64,000 nucleotides of DNA, taken from contig NZ_QZWZ01000004.1 of the NCBI RefSeq assembly GCF_003601975.1, forward strand, positions 186,001 to 250,000, given 5' to 3'. The position numbers and the translations under genes were made by a program. This DNA is from Mesorhizobium waimense (GTDB taxonomy: Bacteria > Pseudomonadota > Alphaproteobacteria > Rhizobiales > Rhizobiaceae). Shown piece by piece: positions 36,625 to 48,050 of this stretch; the first letter of the stretch is position 1, and each line of letters starts with the position of its first letter. The notes under the pieces were generated by a model. The model searched no databases. It was given only the letters and a program-made list of their open reading frames with translations, and was not told the origin of the DNA.

Positions 36625-37797
36625 ATGCTCATCCACCGACTTGCAATACTGACGGGCCTTGCCGTCACAACTCTGTTCCTGGCGGCTCCGGCCAACGCGC
36701 TGACCATGGCCGAGTGTAGCACCAAGTATAACGCAGCCAAGGATGCGGGAACACTTGGCGGACAGACGTGGAACCAGTTCCGCAAGGCCGAGTGCGGCAC
36801 CGAAGCGGCGGCGACGACCGACACCAAGCCGGCCAAGAAGACAACCAAGACCGACACCAAGGCGGCTGCTGCCAGTGACGACGATGCGGCCAAAGGCCTG
36901 ACGGCGAAGGAATGCAGCACCAAGTACCAGGCCGCCAAGGCCGCCGGCACGCTGAACGGCATGAAGTGGAACGATTTCCGCAAGACCGAATGCGCCGCCG
37001 GCGCCACGGCCGCGGCCGAGCCCGCCAAGGCGACGACCAAAGCCGCCGCGGCCAGTGACGACGATGCGGCCAAGGGCCTGACGGCGAAGGAATGCAGCAC
37101 CAAGTACCAGGCCGCCAAGGCCGCCGGCACGCTGAACGGCATGAAGTGGAACGATTTCCGCAAGACCGAATGCGCCGCCGGCGCAACGGCCGCGGCCGAG
37201 CCCGCCAAGGCGACGACCAAAGCCGCCGCGGCCAGTGACGACGATGCGGCCAAGGGTCTGACGGCGAAGGAATGCAGCACCAAGTACCAGGCCGCCAAGG
37301 CCGCCGGCACGCTGAACGGCATGAAGTGGAACGACTTCCGCAAGACCGAATGCGCCGCCGGCGCAACGGCCGCAGCCGAGCCCGCCAAGGCAACGACGAA
37401 GGCAGCTGCCGAAGACGGCAAGGGCCTGAGCATGGCCGATTGCAGCGCCAAGTATCAGGCGGCCAAGGCAAGCAACTCGCTGGGCGGCAAGAAGTGGAAC
37501 GACTTCCGCAAGAGCGAGTGCGGTGCATCCGCCTCCGACGACGACACCGTGCCGGCCGCCGACGAGGCGACCTACACCAGCGATCCGCAAAAGCCGACGG
37601 TTGCGGCCCCCGGGGGCGTAAAATTCCCGACGGCGATCTCGAAGAAGTTTGCCGGCGAGGCCCCGGGCAAGGGCCGCATGCACACCTGCCTCGAACGGTA
37701 CTATGCCAACAAGGACGCCAACACATTGGGCGGCCTGAAGTGGATCCAGAAGGGCGGCGGCTTCTACAGCCTCTGCAACGCCAAGCTGAAGAGCTGA
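36625..37797 (+). CDS. Secreted protein of six two-cysteine repeat modules
   Basis: 390 residues with a signal peptide (cleavage after APANA). Six modules share the pattern C-x3-Y-x2-AK-x3-LGG/NG-xxW-xxFRK-x-EC. Cysteine pairs are at 31/57, 97/123, 157/183, 217/243, 273/299 and 355/384; the first five have exactly 25 residues between them. Modules 2-4 are nearly identical and sit in 180-bp tandem repeats, joined by Ala/Lys/Asp linkers. The pattern recalls PsiF-type repeats but is not identical. Each pair could form a disulphide in the periplasm. Function is unknown. Confidence 0.8.
   Translation: MLIHRLAILTGLAVTTLFLAAPANALTMAECSTKYNAAKDAGTLGGQTWNQFRKAECGTEAAATTDTKPAKKTTKTDTKAAAASDDDAAKGLTAKECSTKYQAAKAAGTLNGMKWNDFRKTECAAGATAAAEPAKATTKAAAASDDDAAKGLTAKECSTKYQAAKAAGTLNGMKWNDFRKTECAAGATAAAEPAKATTKAAAASDDDAAKGLTAKECSTKYQAAKAAGTLNGMKWNDFRKTECAAGATAAAEPAKATTKAAAEDGKGLSMADCSAKYQAAKASNSLGGKKWNDFRKSECGASASDDDTVPAADEATYTSDPQKPTVAAPGGVKFPTAISKKFAGEAPGKGRMHTCLERYYANKDANTLGGLKWIQKGGGFYSLCNAKLKS
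36871..37410 (+). repeat. Three tandem 180-bp repeats in the two-cysteine protein
   Basis: Copies at 36871-37050, 37051-37230 and 37231-37410 differ at only a few, mostly synonymous positions, the third diverging at its 3' end. The near-identity at DNA level points to recent duplication or gene conversion, while outer modules have diverged. Confidence 0.93.
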
Positions 37798-37824
37798 TAG
37801 CGTAGTAATATTCCCAACGACGAG

Positions 37825-37859
37825 GGCCCGCGCACCAGCAAGGTGCGCGGGCCTTTTTG
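37825..37859 (+). terminator. Terminator after the two-cysteine repeat gene
   Basis: GGCCCGCGCACC and GGTGCGCGGGCC form a 12-bp stem with loop AGCAA, then TTTTTG on the + strand. Confidence 0.92.
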
Positions 37860-37888
37860 CTGGACGACCTCGGGAGAGGTCATGTCTA

Positions 37889-37987
37889 CGCTGCAAGGAT
37901 GCGCTTTCGGCGACGCTGCCAATCTCCCCCCTTGTGGGGGAGATTGGTCGTCACGCCGGCTTTCGCCAATCGCCAGCGTTGCAGGTG
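37889..37987. repeat. Rhizobial-type intergenic palindromic repeat
   Basis: The core CCAATCTCCCCC (37919-37930), loop CTTGT and GGGGGAGATTGG (37936-37947) is a perfect 12-bp inverted repeat. Weaker outer arms include CTGCAA and TTGCAG at the edges. Elements of this look are scattered through rhizobial intergenic regions. It lies between two convergent terminators. Confidence 0.7.
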
Positions 37988-38022
37988 AAAGGTGACGGAC
38001 AACTCGCCAGTCCTCCAAACAA

Positions 38023-38050
38023 AAACGCCGCGGTCCAAGCCGCGGCGTTT
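38023..38050 (-). terminator. Terminator after ftsH
   Basis: AAACGCCGCGG and CCGCGGCGTTT form an 11-bp stem with a 6-nt loop; TTTGTTTGG follows on the minus strand. It starts 21 bp after the ftsH stop. Confidence 0.88.
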
Positions 38051-38070
38051 CGAAACCAGTGTCAGTAACC

Positions 38071-40005
<1,935 letters not shown>

Positions 40006-40128
40006 CTAATGTCCCGTTGGCGCCCGCACGCGGACACACATGATGAGAGGAAGCTTGTGCCTAACATAGGGAGAGCGCCTCCCCTTGCCAAGCATAACAG
40101 CACGTCTGGGTTAAGCTTTCGCCCATGA

Positions 40129-41520
40129 TCACCCGGCACTGTGGCCGCGGAAAGGCAGGGCCGGTAGCGGCGGCGCGCCGATCAGCCCTGCAACGGCTGC
40201 AGCAGGTGCCAGATCGAAGGACGGCAGGAAGCGGGCAAAGGGCGCCACGACAGGAGACACGCCGACCGTCGTCGGCACGCCGCTCTCGCCCGCAGAACCC
40301 AAGCATTCGGCCCCACGCCAAAGCGCCGGCTCGGCGGCCAGGGCGGCGCGCGCAAGGCTCGGCGGCGTGCCGTCTTCGGCAACAGCACGCTTTGCAGCCG
40401 CAGCCTGTCCGAGCGGCGCGATCAACAATGCGCCTGACCTGTCGCCCAATGTGATCCGCCGACGGCCGTCCCAAAAGACATCGCCACTGGCCGGCGCCGC
40501 CAAGGGCAGACCGCGCGCTTCCCGGCGCAGGAAGATGCCGGCGCGCCGCGCGTCGACCACCGTCCGCGACAATGTGGCGCAAAGCGGTCCGGCCCGCAGC
40601 CGGCGGAACAGCGCTTCGCTGCGCGCCTCGTCGGGTGGGAAGGATACGCCGCCAATAGTCGCCAAAAGGATGCGCATGGCGTAGATGGCTGCCGGGGCAT
40701 CACCAGATGTCGCGAAGGCAGGGTCGAGACGGATGAGTCCGTTGGCCGGCATGGTAGCAAATTCACGGATCAGCATGGCCGCGCGCTGCCCGAGTTCTTC
40801 GCGCTCGACGCCAGCCTGCCCGGCCTGCGCAATCAGCTCCGCGAAACGCCGCTCGCCACCCTCGCCGGCAAGGTTTGCCCGGATGCGCGGCCGTTCGAAA
40901 TGCGCGTCCACGTTGGTCGGATCTTCGGCCCAGGTGACATATTGGCTCTGCAGGATGTCACGCAAAGCTTCGCGCCTCATGCCAAGCAAGGGCCTGACGA
41001 TCCAGGTCCGCCAATCGTAGAGCGTGGCCGGCGCCATGCCGGCAACGCCGCGGCCTGCCATTTCGGCAGGTCCTCGGCCCTCATCCCGCGCGTGCCGCAT
41101 CAGCACGGTCTCAGCCTGGTCGTCAGCGGTGTGGCCGGTCAGGATCAGGTCGATGCCCTCGCTTTGCGCGGCCTGCGCCAGCAGCCGGTAGCGCGCCTCG
41201 CGCGCGGCGGCGGGCAGGCCGCTCGATGGCTTTGGTCCAGACCAGCGAAGTGTGCGATGCGCGATGCCGCGCTCGGCACAGAGGATGGCCACCGCTCGCG
41301 CTTCCGCCGCCGATCCAGGGCGCAGATCGTGATCGATCGTCACCGCCAGCAGTCTGGTGGCCGGCGCGGTGCGGTCGAGATGGTTTTTGAGGAGAAGGAG
41401 GAGGGCGGTCGAGTCGCTGCCGCCGGACACGGCTGCAATGGCGCCGTTGGTAAAGTCGATCTTGGAAAAATCCGAAAGGTCAGGCCCAATAAGGTCAGGC
41501 CTGGTATCGCGCGTCAGCAC
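40129..41520 (-). CDS. tilS: tRNA(Ile)-lysidine synthase
   Basis: 463 residues. The PP-loop ATP pyrophosphatase motif SGGSDS is at residues 32-37. GHTADDQAETVLMR is the conserved catalytic segment. It attaches lysine to C34 of tRNA-Ile(CAU), so AUA is read correctly. The start is a GTG whose first seven bases overlap the end of the cpoB gene (GTGCTGA), implying coupling. ftsH follows downstream. Confidence 0.93.
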   Translation of the reverse strand: MLTRDTRPDLIGPDLSDFSKIDFTNGAIAAVSGGSDSTALLLLLKNHLDRTAPATRLLAVTIDHDLRPGSAAEARAVAILCAERGIAHRTLRWSGPKPSSGLPAAAREARYRLLAQAAQSEGIDLILTGHTADDQAETVLMRHARDEGRGPAEMAGRGVAGMAPATLYDWRTWIVRPLLGMRREALRDILQSQYVTWAEDPTNVDAHFERPRIRANLAGEGGERRFAELIAQAGQAGVEREELGQRAAMLIREFATMPANGLIRLDPAFATSGDAPAAIYAMRILLATIGGVSFPPDEARSEALFRRLRAGPLCATLSRTVVDARRAGIFLRREARGLPLAAPASGDVFWDGRRRITLGDRSGALLIAPLGQAAAAKRAVAEDGTPPSLARAALAAEPALWRGAECLGSAGESGVPTTVGVSPVVAPFARFLPSFDLAPAAAVAGLIGAPPLPALPFRGHSAG

Positions 41521-42590
41521 GCCGCGAGCGCCCTTTCCTGCTTGATACGTTCCTTGAGCGCGCTGGAAAGGTCGGGATAGCGCTTGCCGATCTCGCCGAA
41601 GGTGGCGCAGGCCACGTCGTTCTGCTTCAGGCCGACCAGCGATACGCCGAGCTTCAAAAGCATGTCGGGAGCCTTCTTGGCCTTCGGATAGTCCTTGCTG
41701 GCGGCGAGGAAGATCTCGGCCGCGTCGCGGTATTTCTGCTGGCCGAGCAACGACTCACCCAGCCAGTAATGCGCGTCCGCCGCCTTGGCGTCCTTGGGGA
41801 AGCGACTGATGTGGTCGCGGAAGCCCTGTTCGGCGGTGCCGTAGTCCCCCGACAGGATGAATTGGTAGGAGTTGCGATAGAGCTCGTCGGGATTGTTGGT
41901 GGACGGCAGCGCCGCAACCACTGTGCCGTCGGGCTTGCCGGTCTTGGGCCCGGTTGCCGGAGCCTCGGTGGCCGGAGCAGCAGTCTCCGCCGGCGCGCTC
42001 GCCTGCGTGTTGCCTCCGGCCTCGACCACATTGCCGTTTTTGTCGACGGTGATGGTGCCGAACGTCTTCGGCGGCGCGCCGGTGATCACCTTGCCCGGAT
42101 CGCCGGTCTGCGATTCGACAATGACCTCGCCGACGCTCTGGCCACCCGCCGACGGCGTGCCCGCATCGGCAGGTGCCTGCGTCGCCGGGGCCTCGGCGAC
42201 GCTGTTGTCGGTATTCTCCGGTGCGGCGTCCGACTTCTTCTGTGCCGGCGGCTGCTGGGCCCCCTGCGTGCCGCCTTCAAGCTGCTGGAAGCGGAACTCG
42301 TTGTCTTCCTGCTGCTTGCGCATCTGCTCCTGCATCTGCAGGATCTGGAAATTGAGTTCCTCGATCTTGCCGTTCATCTGCCGAAGCTGATCTTCCAGGC
42401 CGGTGCCGGCAGGGTCCTGTTGCGCGACCTGCTGCTGGTCCGGCTTTTTCTTCTGGCCGAAAATACCCAGCGTCGGCAGGTGGAAGGAGAACCCGCTGTC
42501 TGCTGGCTGCCCGGTCTCGCTTGCCGGGGCGGCGATGCTTGATACGAGCAGCAGCGCAAGCGTGCCGCTCAGGACCGTTCTGAAATGCAT
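41514..42590 (-). CDS. cpoB: Tol-Pal system protein CpoB (YbgF)
   Basis: 358 residues with a signal peptide (to about 23). A trimerising coiled coil (LEDQLRQMNGKIEELNFQIL) follows, then a Thr/Ala/Pro-rich linker of about 120 residues and C-terminal TPR repeats (YRNSYQFILSGDYGTAEQGF, then ADAHYWLGESLLGQ). CpoB coordinates outer-membrane constriction with peptidoglycan synthesis through TolA and PBP1b. The extended linker is longer than in E. coli. It overlaps tilS by 7 bp. Confidence 0.92.
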   Translation of the reverse strand: MHFRTVLSGTLALLLVSSIAAPASETGQPADSGFSFHLPTLGIFGQKKKPDQQQVAQQDPAGTGLEDQLRQMNGKIEELNFQILQMQEQMRKQQEDNEFRFQQLEGGTQGAQQPPAQKKSDAAPENTDNSVAEAPATQAPADAGTPSAGGQSVGEVIVESQTGDPGKVITGAPPKTFGTITVDKNGNVVEAGGNTQASAPAETAAPATEAPATGPKTGKPDGTVVAALPSTNNPDELYRNSYQFILSGDYGTAEQGFRDHISRFPKDAKAADAHYWLGESLLGQQKYRDAAEIFLAASKDYPKAKKAPDMLLKLGVSLVGLKQNDVACATFGEIGKRYPDLSSALKERIKQERALAAC

Positions 42591-42728
42591 TATGTCTCTC
42601 GCCGTGAAAATCGTTGGTCTGTTGCGCCCTTCCGATCAGAGTGGGACCAAGCGCCCTCGGCTCATAGCAGGGCCTGAGACTTCGGCCAAATTTTGTTTGG
42701 CCGAAGGATATCGAAGCGGCACATGAAA

Positions 42729-42750
42729 AAGGCGGCCCCGAGGCCGCCTT
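42729..42750 (-). terminator. Terminator after pal
   Basis: AAGGCGGCC and GGCCGCCTT form a 9-bp stem with loop CGGG on the minus strand, then TTTTTC. It lies 29 bp past the pal stop and separates pal from cpoB. Confidence 0.88.
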
Positions 42751-42778
42751 TCGCACAGGTGTGTTGTATTTTTGCCGA

Positions 42779-43285
42779 TCAGGAACCGGCGCCACTCAGC
42801 GTGGTAACGGCGCGGCGATTCTGCGACCAGCAGGAGATGTCGTCGCAGACCGCGACCGGACGCTCCTTGCCGTAGGAAATCGTCTTCAGGCGCTGCGCCG
42901 AGACACCCTTGGCGACCAGGAAGTCGCGGGTGGCGGCGGCACGGCGGGCGCCAAGCGCCAGATTGTATTCGCGCGTGCCGCGTTCGTCGGCATGGCCTTC
43001 GATGACGATGGCATACTGCTTGTACTGGTTCAGCCACTGTGCCTGGCGGGCAAGCGTCGTCTGCGCATCGGCGCGGATCGAGGACGAGTCGGTGTCGAAG
43101 AAGATGCGGTCGCCGATGTTGACAGTGAAGTCCTGCGCCGATCCGGGGGTCGCCGCGCCGGCGCCGTTAAGGCCGAGATCGGCGGCGCTGTTCGGGGTCT
43201 TCTTCGAGGCGCAACCGGTGATGGCGAGCATCGCGACCAGCGCGATCATCACCGGGTTTCGAGTAAGTGCTGCGATACGGCCCAT
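42779..43285 (-). CDS. pal: Peptidoglycan-associated lipoprotein Pal
   Basis: 168 residues. The lipobox ITGC places the lipidated cysteine at residue 25. The OmpA-like domain carries the peptidoglycan-binding motif GHADERGTREYNLALGARRA. The GAAGGAGAGG site supports the chosen ATG over one six codons earlier. Pal anchors the outer membrane to the wall and binds TolB. An extra cysteine pair (AVCDDISCWSQNRRAV) at the C-terminus is common in alphaproteobacterial Pal. Confidence 0.96.
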   Translation of the reverse strand: MGRIAALTRNPVMIALVAMLAITGCASKKTPNSAADLGLNGAGAATPGSAQDFTVNIGDRIFFDTDSSSIRADAQTTLARQAQWLNQYKQYAIVIEGHADERGTREYNLALGARRAAATRDFLVAKGVSAQRLKTISYGKERPVAVCDDISCWSQNRRAVTTLSGAGS

Positions 43286-43470
43286 GCCGCCTCTCCTTCG
43301 CATTTCGAGTGATTTCGTTGATCACCCAGTAACCACGTTTGGGTTAACCGGCATTCAAGAAACACGGTTAAAATTTGGTTTCGGCTGCCCGTCCGCAGCC
43401 CTTTTGGCGCGAGCCACAATGGGCGCGGACCGTAGGCGGAAATGCGGCCAAAACGCGACCAAGGCATGAA

Positions 43471-43493
43471 AAAAGCCCCAAAATAGGGCTTTT
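43471..43493 (-). terminator. Terminator after tolB
   Basis: AAAAGCCC and GGGCTTTT form an 8-bp stem with a 7-nt loop, then a T-run (TTTTTT) on the minus strand. It lies 64 bp after the tolB stop. Confidence 0.88.
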
Positions 43494-43556
43494 CCGGCAC
43501 CGTTACCGAATTGCAACTGAGCAACGGATGCTCGACCCGAACATCGGTTGCCGGGA

Positions 43557-44867
43557 CTACTCGAGCAGCGGCGACCAGGCCGGATCCGAGGCGAAGTTCG
43601 AGGTCGGGATCGACTGCTCGTTGCGGCCGGTGAGATCGACCGAGATGAGCTTCGGCCCGCCATTGGCATCGCGGAAGAACATCAGCACGCGGCCGTTGGG
43701 CGCCCAGGTCGGCCCTTCCTGCTGGAAGCCCGAGGACAGGATGCGTTCGCCCGAGCCGTCGGTCTTCATGACGCCGATCTGGAATTCACCGCCGGTCTGC
43801 TTGGTGAAGGCGATGAGGTCGCCGCGCGGCGACCACACCGGCGTCGAATAGACACCGTCGCCGAACGATATGCGGGTCTGGCCCGAACCGTCGGCGCCCA
43901 TCACATAGATCTGCGCGCGGCCGCCACGGTCGGAGGTGAACACCACCTTGCTGCCGTCCGGCGAATAGGACGGCGAGGTGTCGATTGCCGTCGAATTGGT
44001 CAGCCTGGTCGTCGAACGGCTTCTCAAATCCATGGCGAAGATGTTGGAATTGCCGTCGTCGCGCAGCAGGCTCATGATCACCTTCTGGCCGTCAGGCGAG
44101 AAGCGCGGCGCAAAGGTCATGCCGGGAAAGTTGCCGACCAGTTCGCGCTGCCCGGTCTCGATCTGCAGCAGATAGACCTTCGGCTGGCCGCTCTCATAGG
44201 ACATGTAGGTTATTTCCTGCCGGTTCGGCGAGAAACGCGGCGTCAGCACGATCGCCCGGCCATCCGAGAGGTAGCGCACATTGGCGCCGTCCTGGTCCAT
44301 GATGGCCAAGCGCTTCTTGCGCGCGTTCTTGGCGCCGGATTCGTCGATGAAGACGACGCGGGTGTCGAAATAGCCCTTCTCGCCGGTCAGCCGCTCATAG
44401 ATGGCATCGGCGATGATGTGGGCGACGCGCCTGGTGTTGGCGTCGTTGGCGAAGAACTGCTCGCCCGACATCTGCTGGCCGGCGAATGTATCCCAGAGCC
44501 GGTACTGGGCACGGATGCGGCCGTCGGCCTCCTTGCCGACACTGCCGGTCACCAGCGCCTGCGCATTGATCACCTTCCAGTCATCGAAGCGGGGCTGAGC
44601 ATCGGGATTGGAGATTTTCTCGATGAAGGCGCTCTTGTCGATCGGCGCGAACAGACCCGAACGCTTGAGATCGGCGGTGACGATGTCGGAAATCTCCGCC
44701 CCCAGCGCATCGCCGCCCTGGAAGTCGGTGATGGCGATCGGCAGCGGCTCGACATTACCCTTGTTGACGTTGAGCTCGACGAGCGCCCACGCTGGCAGCG
44801 GCACCGCGGCGGTCATGCCCAGCGCCATCGCTGCAATCGTCAGGAGCGGCTTGAGGAAAGATCTCAT
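43557..44867 (-). CDS. tolB: Tol-Pal system periplasmic protein TolB
   Basis: 436 residues. The signal peptide ends PLPAWA. The N-terminal domain precedes a six-bladed beta-propeller with the recurring F/SPDG signatures ([22 protein letters not shown]). TolB links Pal to TolA during cell division. The start chosen removes an upstream in-frame stretch that overlaps tolA. It lies 40 bp after tolA. Confidence 0.96.
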   Translation of the reverse strand: MRSFLKPLLTIAAMALGMTAAVPLPAWALVELNVNKGNVEPLPIAITDFQGGDALGAEISDIVTADLKRSGLFAPIDKSAFIEKISNPDAQPRFDDWKVINAQALVTGSVGKEADGRIRAQYRLWDTFAGQQMSGEQFFANDANTRRVAHIIADAIYERLTGEKGYFDTRVVFIDESGAKNARKKRLAIMDQDGANVRYLSDGRAIVLTPRFSPNRQEITYMSYESGQPKVYLLQIETGQRELVGNFPGMTFAPRFSPDGQKVIMSLLRDDGNSNIFAMDLRSRSTTRLTNSTAIDTSPSYSPDGSKVVFTSDRGGRAQIYVMGADGSGQTRISFGDGVYSTPVWSPRGDLIAFTKQTGGEFQIGVMKTDGSGERILSSGFQQEGPTWAPNGRVLMFFRDANGGPKLISVDLTGRNEQSIPTSNFASDPAWSPLLE

Positions 44868-44907
44868 ATCTTCTCGCTTCTCTTCTTTGATTGTGTGGAC
44901 GCCAGAC

Positions 44908-46065
44908 CTAGAGGCCAAGCATCTCCCTTGGATCGAAGGTGACCCGGATGTCGTTCCAGATGTCCTGCTTGCCGGCGGGAACCTGCAGGCCGGCCACATC
45001 GCATTTCTGCACCGCGCGCACGGCGCTTTCGTCGAACTGGCGGTTGCCACTCGATTGCTCGACAGATGGACGGCCGTCCAGCTTGCCGGAGGTGTCAAGA
45101 TTGAACCGGACCACGACGACGAAGTTCTCCGAACCCTCGAGCCCGACCGGCAGGGTCCAGCAACCGCCGAGCTGACTTTCCAGCGCCCCCTGCTCCGACT
45201 TGGAAAGCTTCGCGCCCTGATCCTTGTCGCCGCCAAGTGACGATTGCTGGGTCGAGCGCTTGGCGCCACCGCCCGACGGCTTCTGCTTGTCGAGCATGGC
45301 GGAAATCTCGTCTGCGTTGAACTGCTTGTCTTCCGACTTCGGTTTGGAGGAGGCCTCCTTGGCCGGCTTTTCGGCGTCCTTGCGGTCCGGCGCCTTGGCG
45401 CTTTCGGCCTGCGCGGGCTTCGGCTTCGGCCGGGCTTCCGGCGCCGGTGCAGAGTCGGGCAACTGCGTCGTCTCGGTCGGCGGCTCCTGGGCAATAGCTT
45501 CGGCGACGGCGTCGGGCTTGACCTCGGGCTTCGGGTCGATCGCGGCGGTCTTGTCCTCCGGCGGCGTGGGGGCAGGCTCCTTGGCCGGTGTCGGCTTGGG
45601 CTCCGCCTGCTTGACCGGCTCTGGCTTGACCTCTTCCTTCGGCTGCGGTACCGGCGCCACTTCCGTCGCCGGGATAGGCTTCGGCTTTTCCTGCGGCTTC
45701 GGCACGTCCTCGGGCTTCGGCTTCTCGACCGGCGTTGGTGCCGGCGGCGGCGCCGACGTCATGTCGACCGGCTTCGGCTTGGCCTCCGGCGTTATCGGCT
45801 TGTCGGTATCGACGCTGTTCTCACCGATCTTCTTGGCATCAGGAACGATATCGGGACGCTGGGTCGGCACCGGCGCCGGCTTGTCATGCATCACCGCCTT
45901 CTTATCGCCCTGCAGCACCTGCGCCATGGCCTCCGTCGGCACGATGTCAACCGAAACAGACTCCACATCAGCCGCCGGCAGCGCAGCCGGCGACGACAGC
46001 GTGAACAGCCCGAGGGCGAGCGCCACAGTATGCAAGATTACCGATGTGGTGAGCCCGGTCCTCAT
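44908..46065 (-). CDS. tolA: Tol-Pal system membrane protein TolA
   Basis: 385 residues. One N-terminal membrane helix ([18 protein letters not shown]) is followed by a roughly 220-residue Pro/Lys/Glu-rich spacer of PKPxP units, rather than the long helix of E. coli TolA. The C-terminal domain ([19 protein letters not shown], then [13 protein letters not shown]) is TonB/TolA-like. It transmits proton-motive force from TolQR to TolB-Pal. The extended spacer could span the periplasm. Confidence 0.93.
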   Translation of the reverse strand: MRTGLTTSVILHTVALALGLFTLSSPAALPAADVESVSVDIVPTEAMAQVLQGDKKAVMHDKPAPVPTQRPDIVPDAKKIGENSVDTDKPITPEAKPKPVDMTSAPPPAPTPVEKPKPEDVPKPQEKPKPIPATEVAPVPQPKEEVKPEPVKQAEPKPTPAKEPAPTPPEDKTAAIDPKPEVKPDAVAEAIAQEPPTETTQLPDSAPAPEARPKPKPAQAESAKAPDRKDAEKPAKEASSKPKSEDKQFNADEISAMLDKQKPSGGGAKRSTQQSSLGGDKDQGAKLSKSEQGALESQLGGCWTLPVGLEGSENFVVVVRFNLDTSGKLDGRPSVEQSSGNRQFDESAVRAVQKCDVAGLQVPAGKQDIWNDIRVTFDPREMLGL

Positions 46066-46073
46066 CTTCTTGT

Positions 46074-46526
46074 CTATTGATCCTGTTCCTGCAGCGAAAC
46101 CAGGCCGATATTCTTGTAACCGGCGGCCGAAATGCGGGCCATCACCTTCATGGCCGTGCCGTAGTCCGTCAGCTTGTCGCCACGGATGAAGATGCGCTCG
46201 TCATAGCCTGTCTTCGAGATCGCCTGCAGCTTCGCCACCAGTTCGTCGATCGGGATCTCGGTTTCCTGCAGATAGATCTGGCCGGAGGCGTTGATGGAGA
46301 CGGTGATCGGCTGCGTATCGACATTCATCGCCTTGGCTTGCGTATCCGGCAGGTCGATCGGCACGCCGACCGTCAGCAGCGGTGCTGCAACCATGAAGAT
46401 GATCAAAAGCACCAGCATCACGTCGACCATCGGCGTGACGTTGATTTCCGACATCAGCGCATGATGGCGGCCGCGCCGCCTGTGGCCGCGCCCGCCGCGT
46501 CCCGACATGCCTACGGACATACCCAT
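46074..46526 (-). CDS. tolR: Tol-Pal system protein TolR
   Basis: 150 residues. The membrane helix INVTPMVDVMLVLLIIF contains the conserved proton-path aspartate. A periplasmic dimerisation domain follows. The N-terminus has an unusual Gly/Arg/His-rich cytoplasmic stretch (SGRGGRGHRRRGRHH). It works with TolQ as a proton channel. It is 8 bp from tolA and 9 bp from tolQ, so one operon. Confidence 0.95.
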   Translation of the reverse strand: MGMSVGMSGRGGRGHRRRGRHHALMSEINVTPMVDVMLVLLIIFMVAAPLLTVGVPIDLPDTQAKAMNVDTQPITVSINASGQIYLQETEIPIDELVAKLQAISKTGYDERIFIRGDKLTDYGTAMKVMARISAAGYKNIGLVSLQEQDQ

Positions 46527-46535
46527 GTTTGTACC

Positions 46536-47246
<711 letters not shown>

Positions 47247-47557
47247 GGTTACGTCCTTAAAGATTTTCCGGGCATCGCTGGCGGCTGGCCCATGGGCATC
47301 CCTTGTGGTCCGTTCGTGCGAAGCTTGAAGCTTGCGGGAGCAACCCCGAAATGCGCCGTTCTCGGCCTTTTCGGGGCAAATATTGGTCAAAGGAAGGCGT
47401 TCGGATTCCGCCAATCTTCACCAATCTCTTCATGAACCGTTATGGTTAAGGATGGGTTAGGACGCAAAGCGCGGCGCATTGCCGCGCCTCCGGATTGCTT
47501 GGCCGGCGGTCGCGTCTGTTATTCGAATCGTTGCCGAGGTCGCCGATGCGAGAAATA
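47247..47557 (-). promoter_or_regulatory. ybgC-tolQ intergenic region with a CtrA-like box
   Basis: 311 bp. Just after ybgC a GCGCGGC / GCCGCGC hairpin (47469-47487) and a short T-run on the minus strand suggest a weak terminator. At 47446-47460 the minus strand reads CTAA-CCCATCC-TTAACCAT, one mismatch from TTAA-N7-TTAAC and containing the full half-site TTAACCAT. It is about 200 bp before tolQ, so tolQ may have its own promoter. Confidence 0.45.
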
Positions 47558-48031
47558 TCAGCCGCTGGCCTTGGGTAAGAAAGCCGCGACCCAGTCTTTG
47601 GGAAAGCGCCTTGGCCTTCCGTTCTCGCCGATGATCGCCGCCTCGACCCGCGCCTCGACCAGCACTTCGCCGCCGCGCTTAAGCTGTTGCGCCATGACGA
47701 TGCGGGCGCCGGAAATGTCCTCGGTGCGCGTGTCGATGGTCAGGATGTCATCCATACGGGCGGGCGAGCGGAAATCGATCTCCATGCGCCTGACCACCCA
47801 GACGATCTTTTCGCCATGCTTGCCGTCGGCCAGCTCGGTGTGGTGGACACCGGCGAGCCTGAGATAGTCGGAACGGCCGCGCTCGAAGAATTCGAGATAG
47901 CGCGCATGGTAGACGACGCCGGAGAAATCCGTGTCGGCATAATAGACCCGCGCCATCAGCCGGTGGCCGAATTCCGTCAGCGCGCCGGAAAGCCCGGCCC
48001 GAAGCGTTGCCGATTCACCATGATCGTCCAT
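47558..48031 (-). CDS. ybgC: Tol-Pal associated acyl-CoA thioesterase YbgC
   Basis: 157 residues of the hot-dog fold. The catalytic motif YYADTDFSGVVYHARYLEFF contains the active aspartate and histidine. It hydrolyses acyl-CoA thioesters and usually starts the tol cluster. AAGGAAAG precedes the start. It is divergent, with a 19-bp gap, from a GH5 glycosidase, and lies about 300 bp upstream of tolQ. Confidence 0.93.
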   Translation of the reverse strand: MDDHGESATLRAGLSGALTEFGHRLMARVYYADTDFSGVVYHARYLEFFERGRSDYLRLAGVHHTELADGKHGEKIVWVVRRMEIDFRSPARMDDILTIDTRTEDISGARIVMAQQLKRGGEVLVEARVEAAIIGENGRPRRFPKDWVAAFLPKASG

Positions 48032-48050
48032 TGCGCTTTCCTTTTCGGGC

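Noticed and set aside
36871-37410. Regular 180-bp repeats considered as a CRISPR array or transposon array
   Set aside because: They are in-frame, protein-coding, contiguous without unique spacers, and encode a conserved module.
43310-43360. CtrA site before pal (GTAACCAC and GGTTAACC elements)
   Set aside because: The TTAA elements are not 7 bp apart; only half-site-like resemblance.
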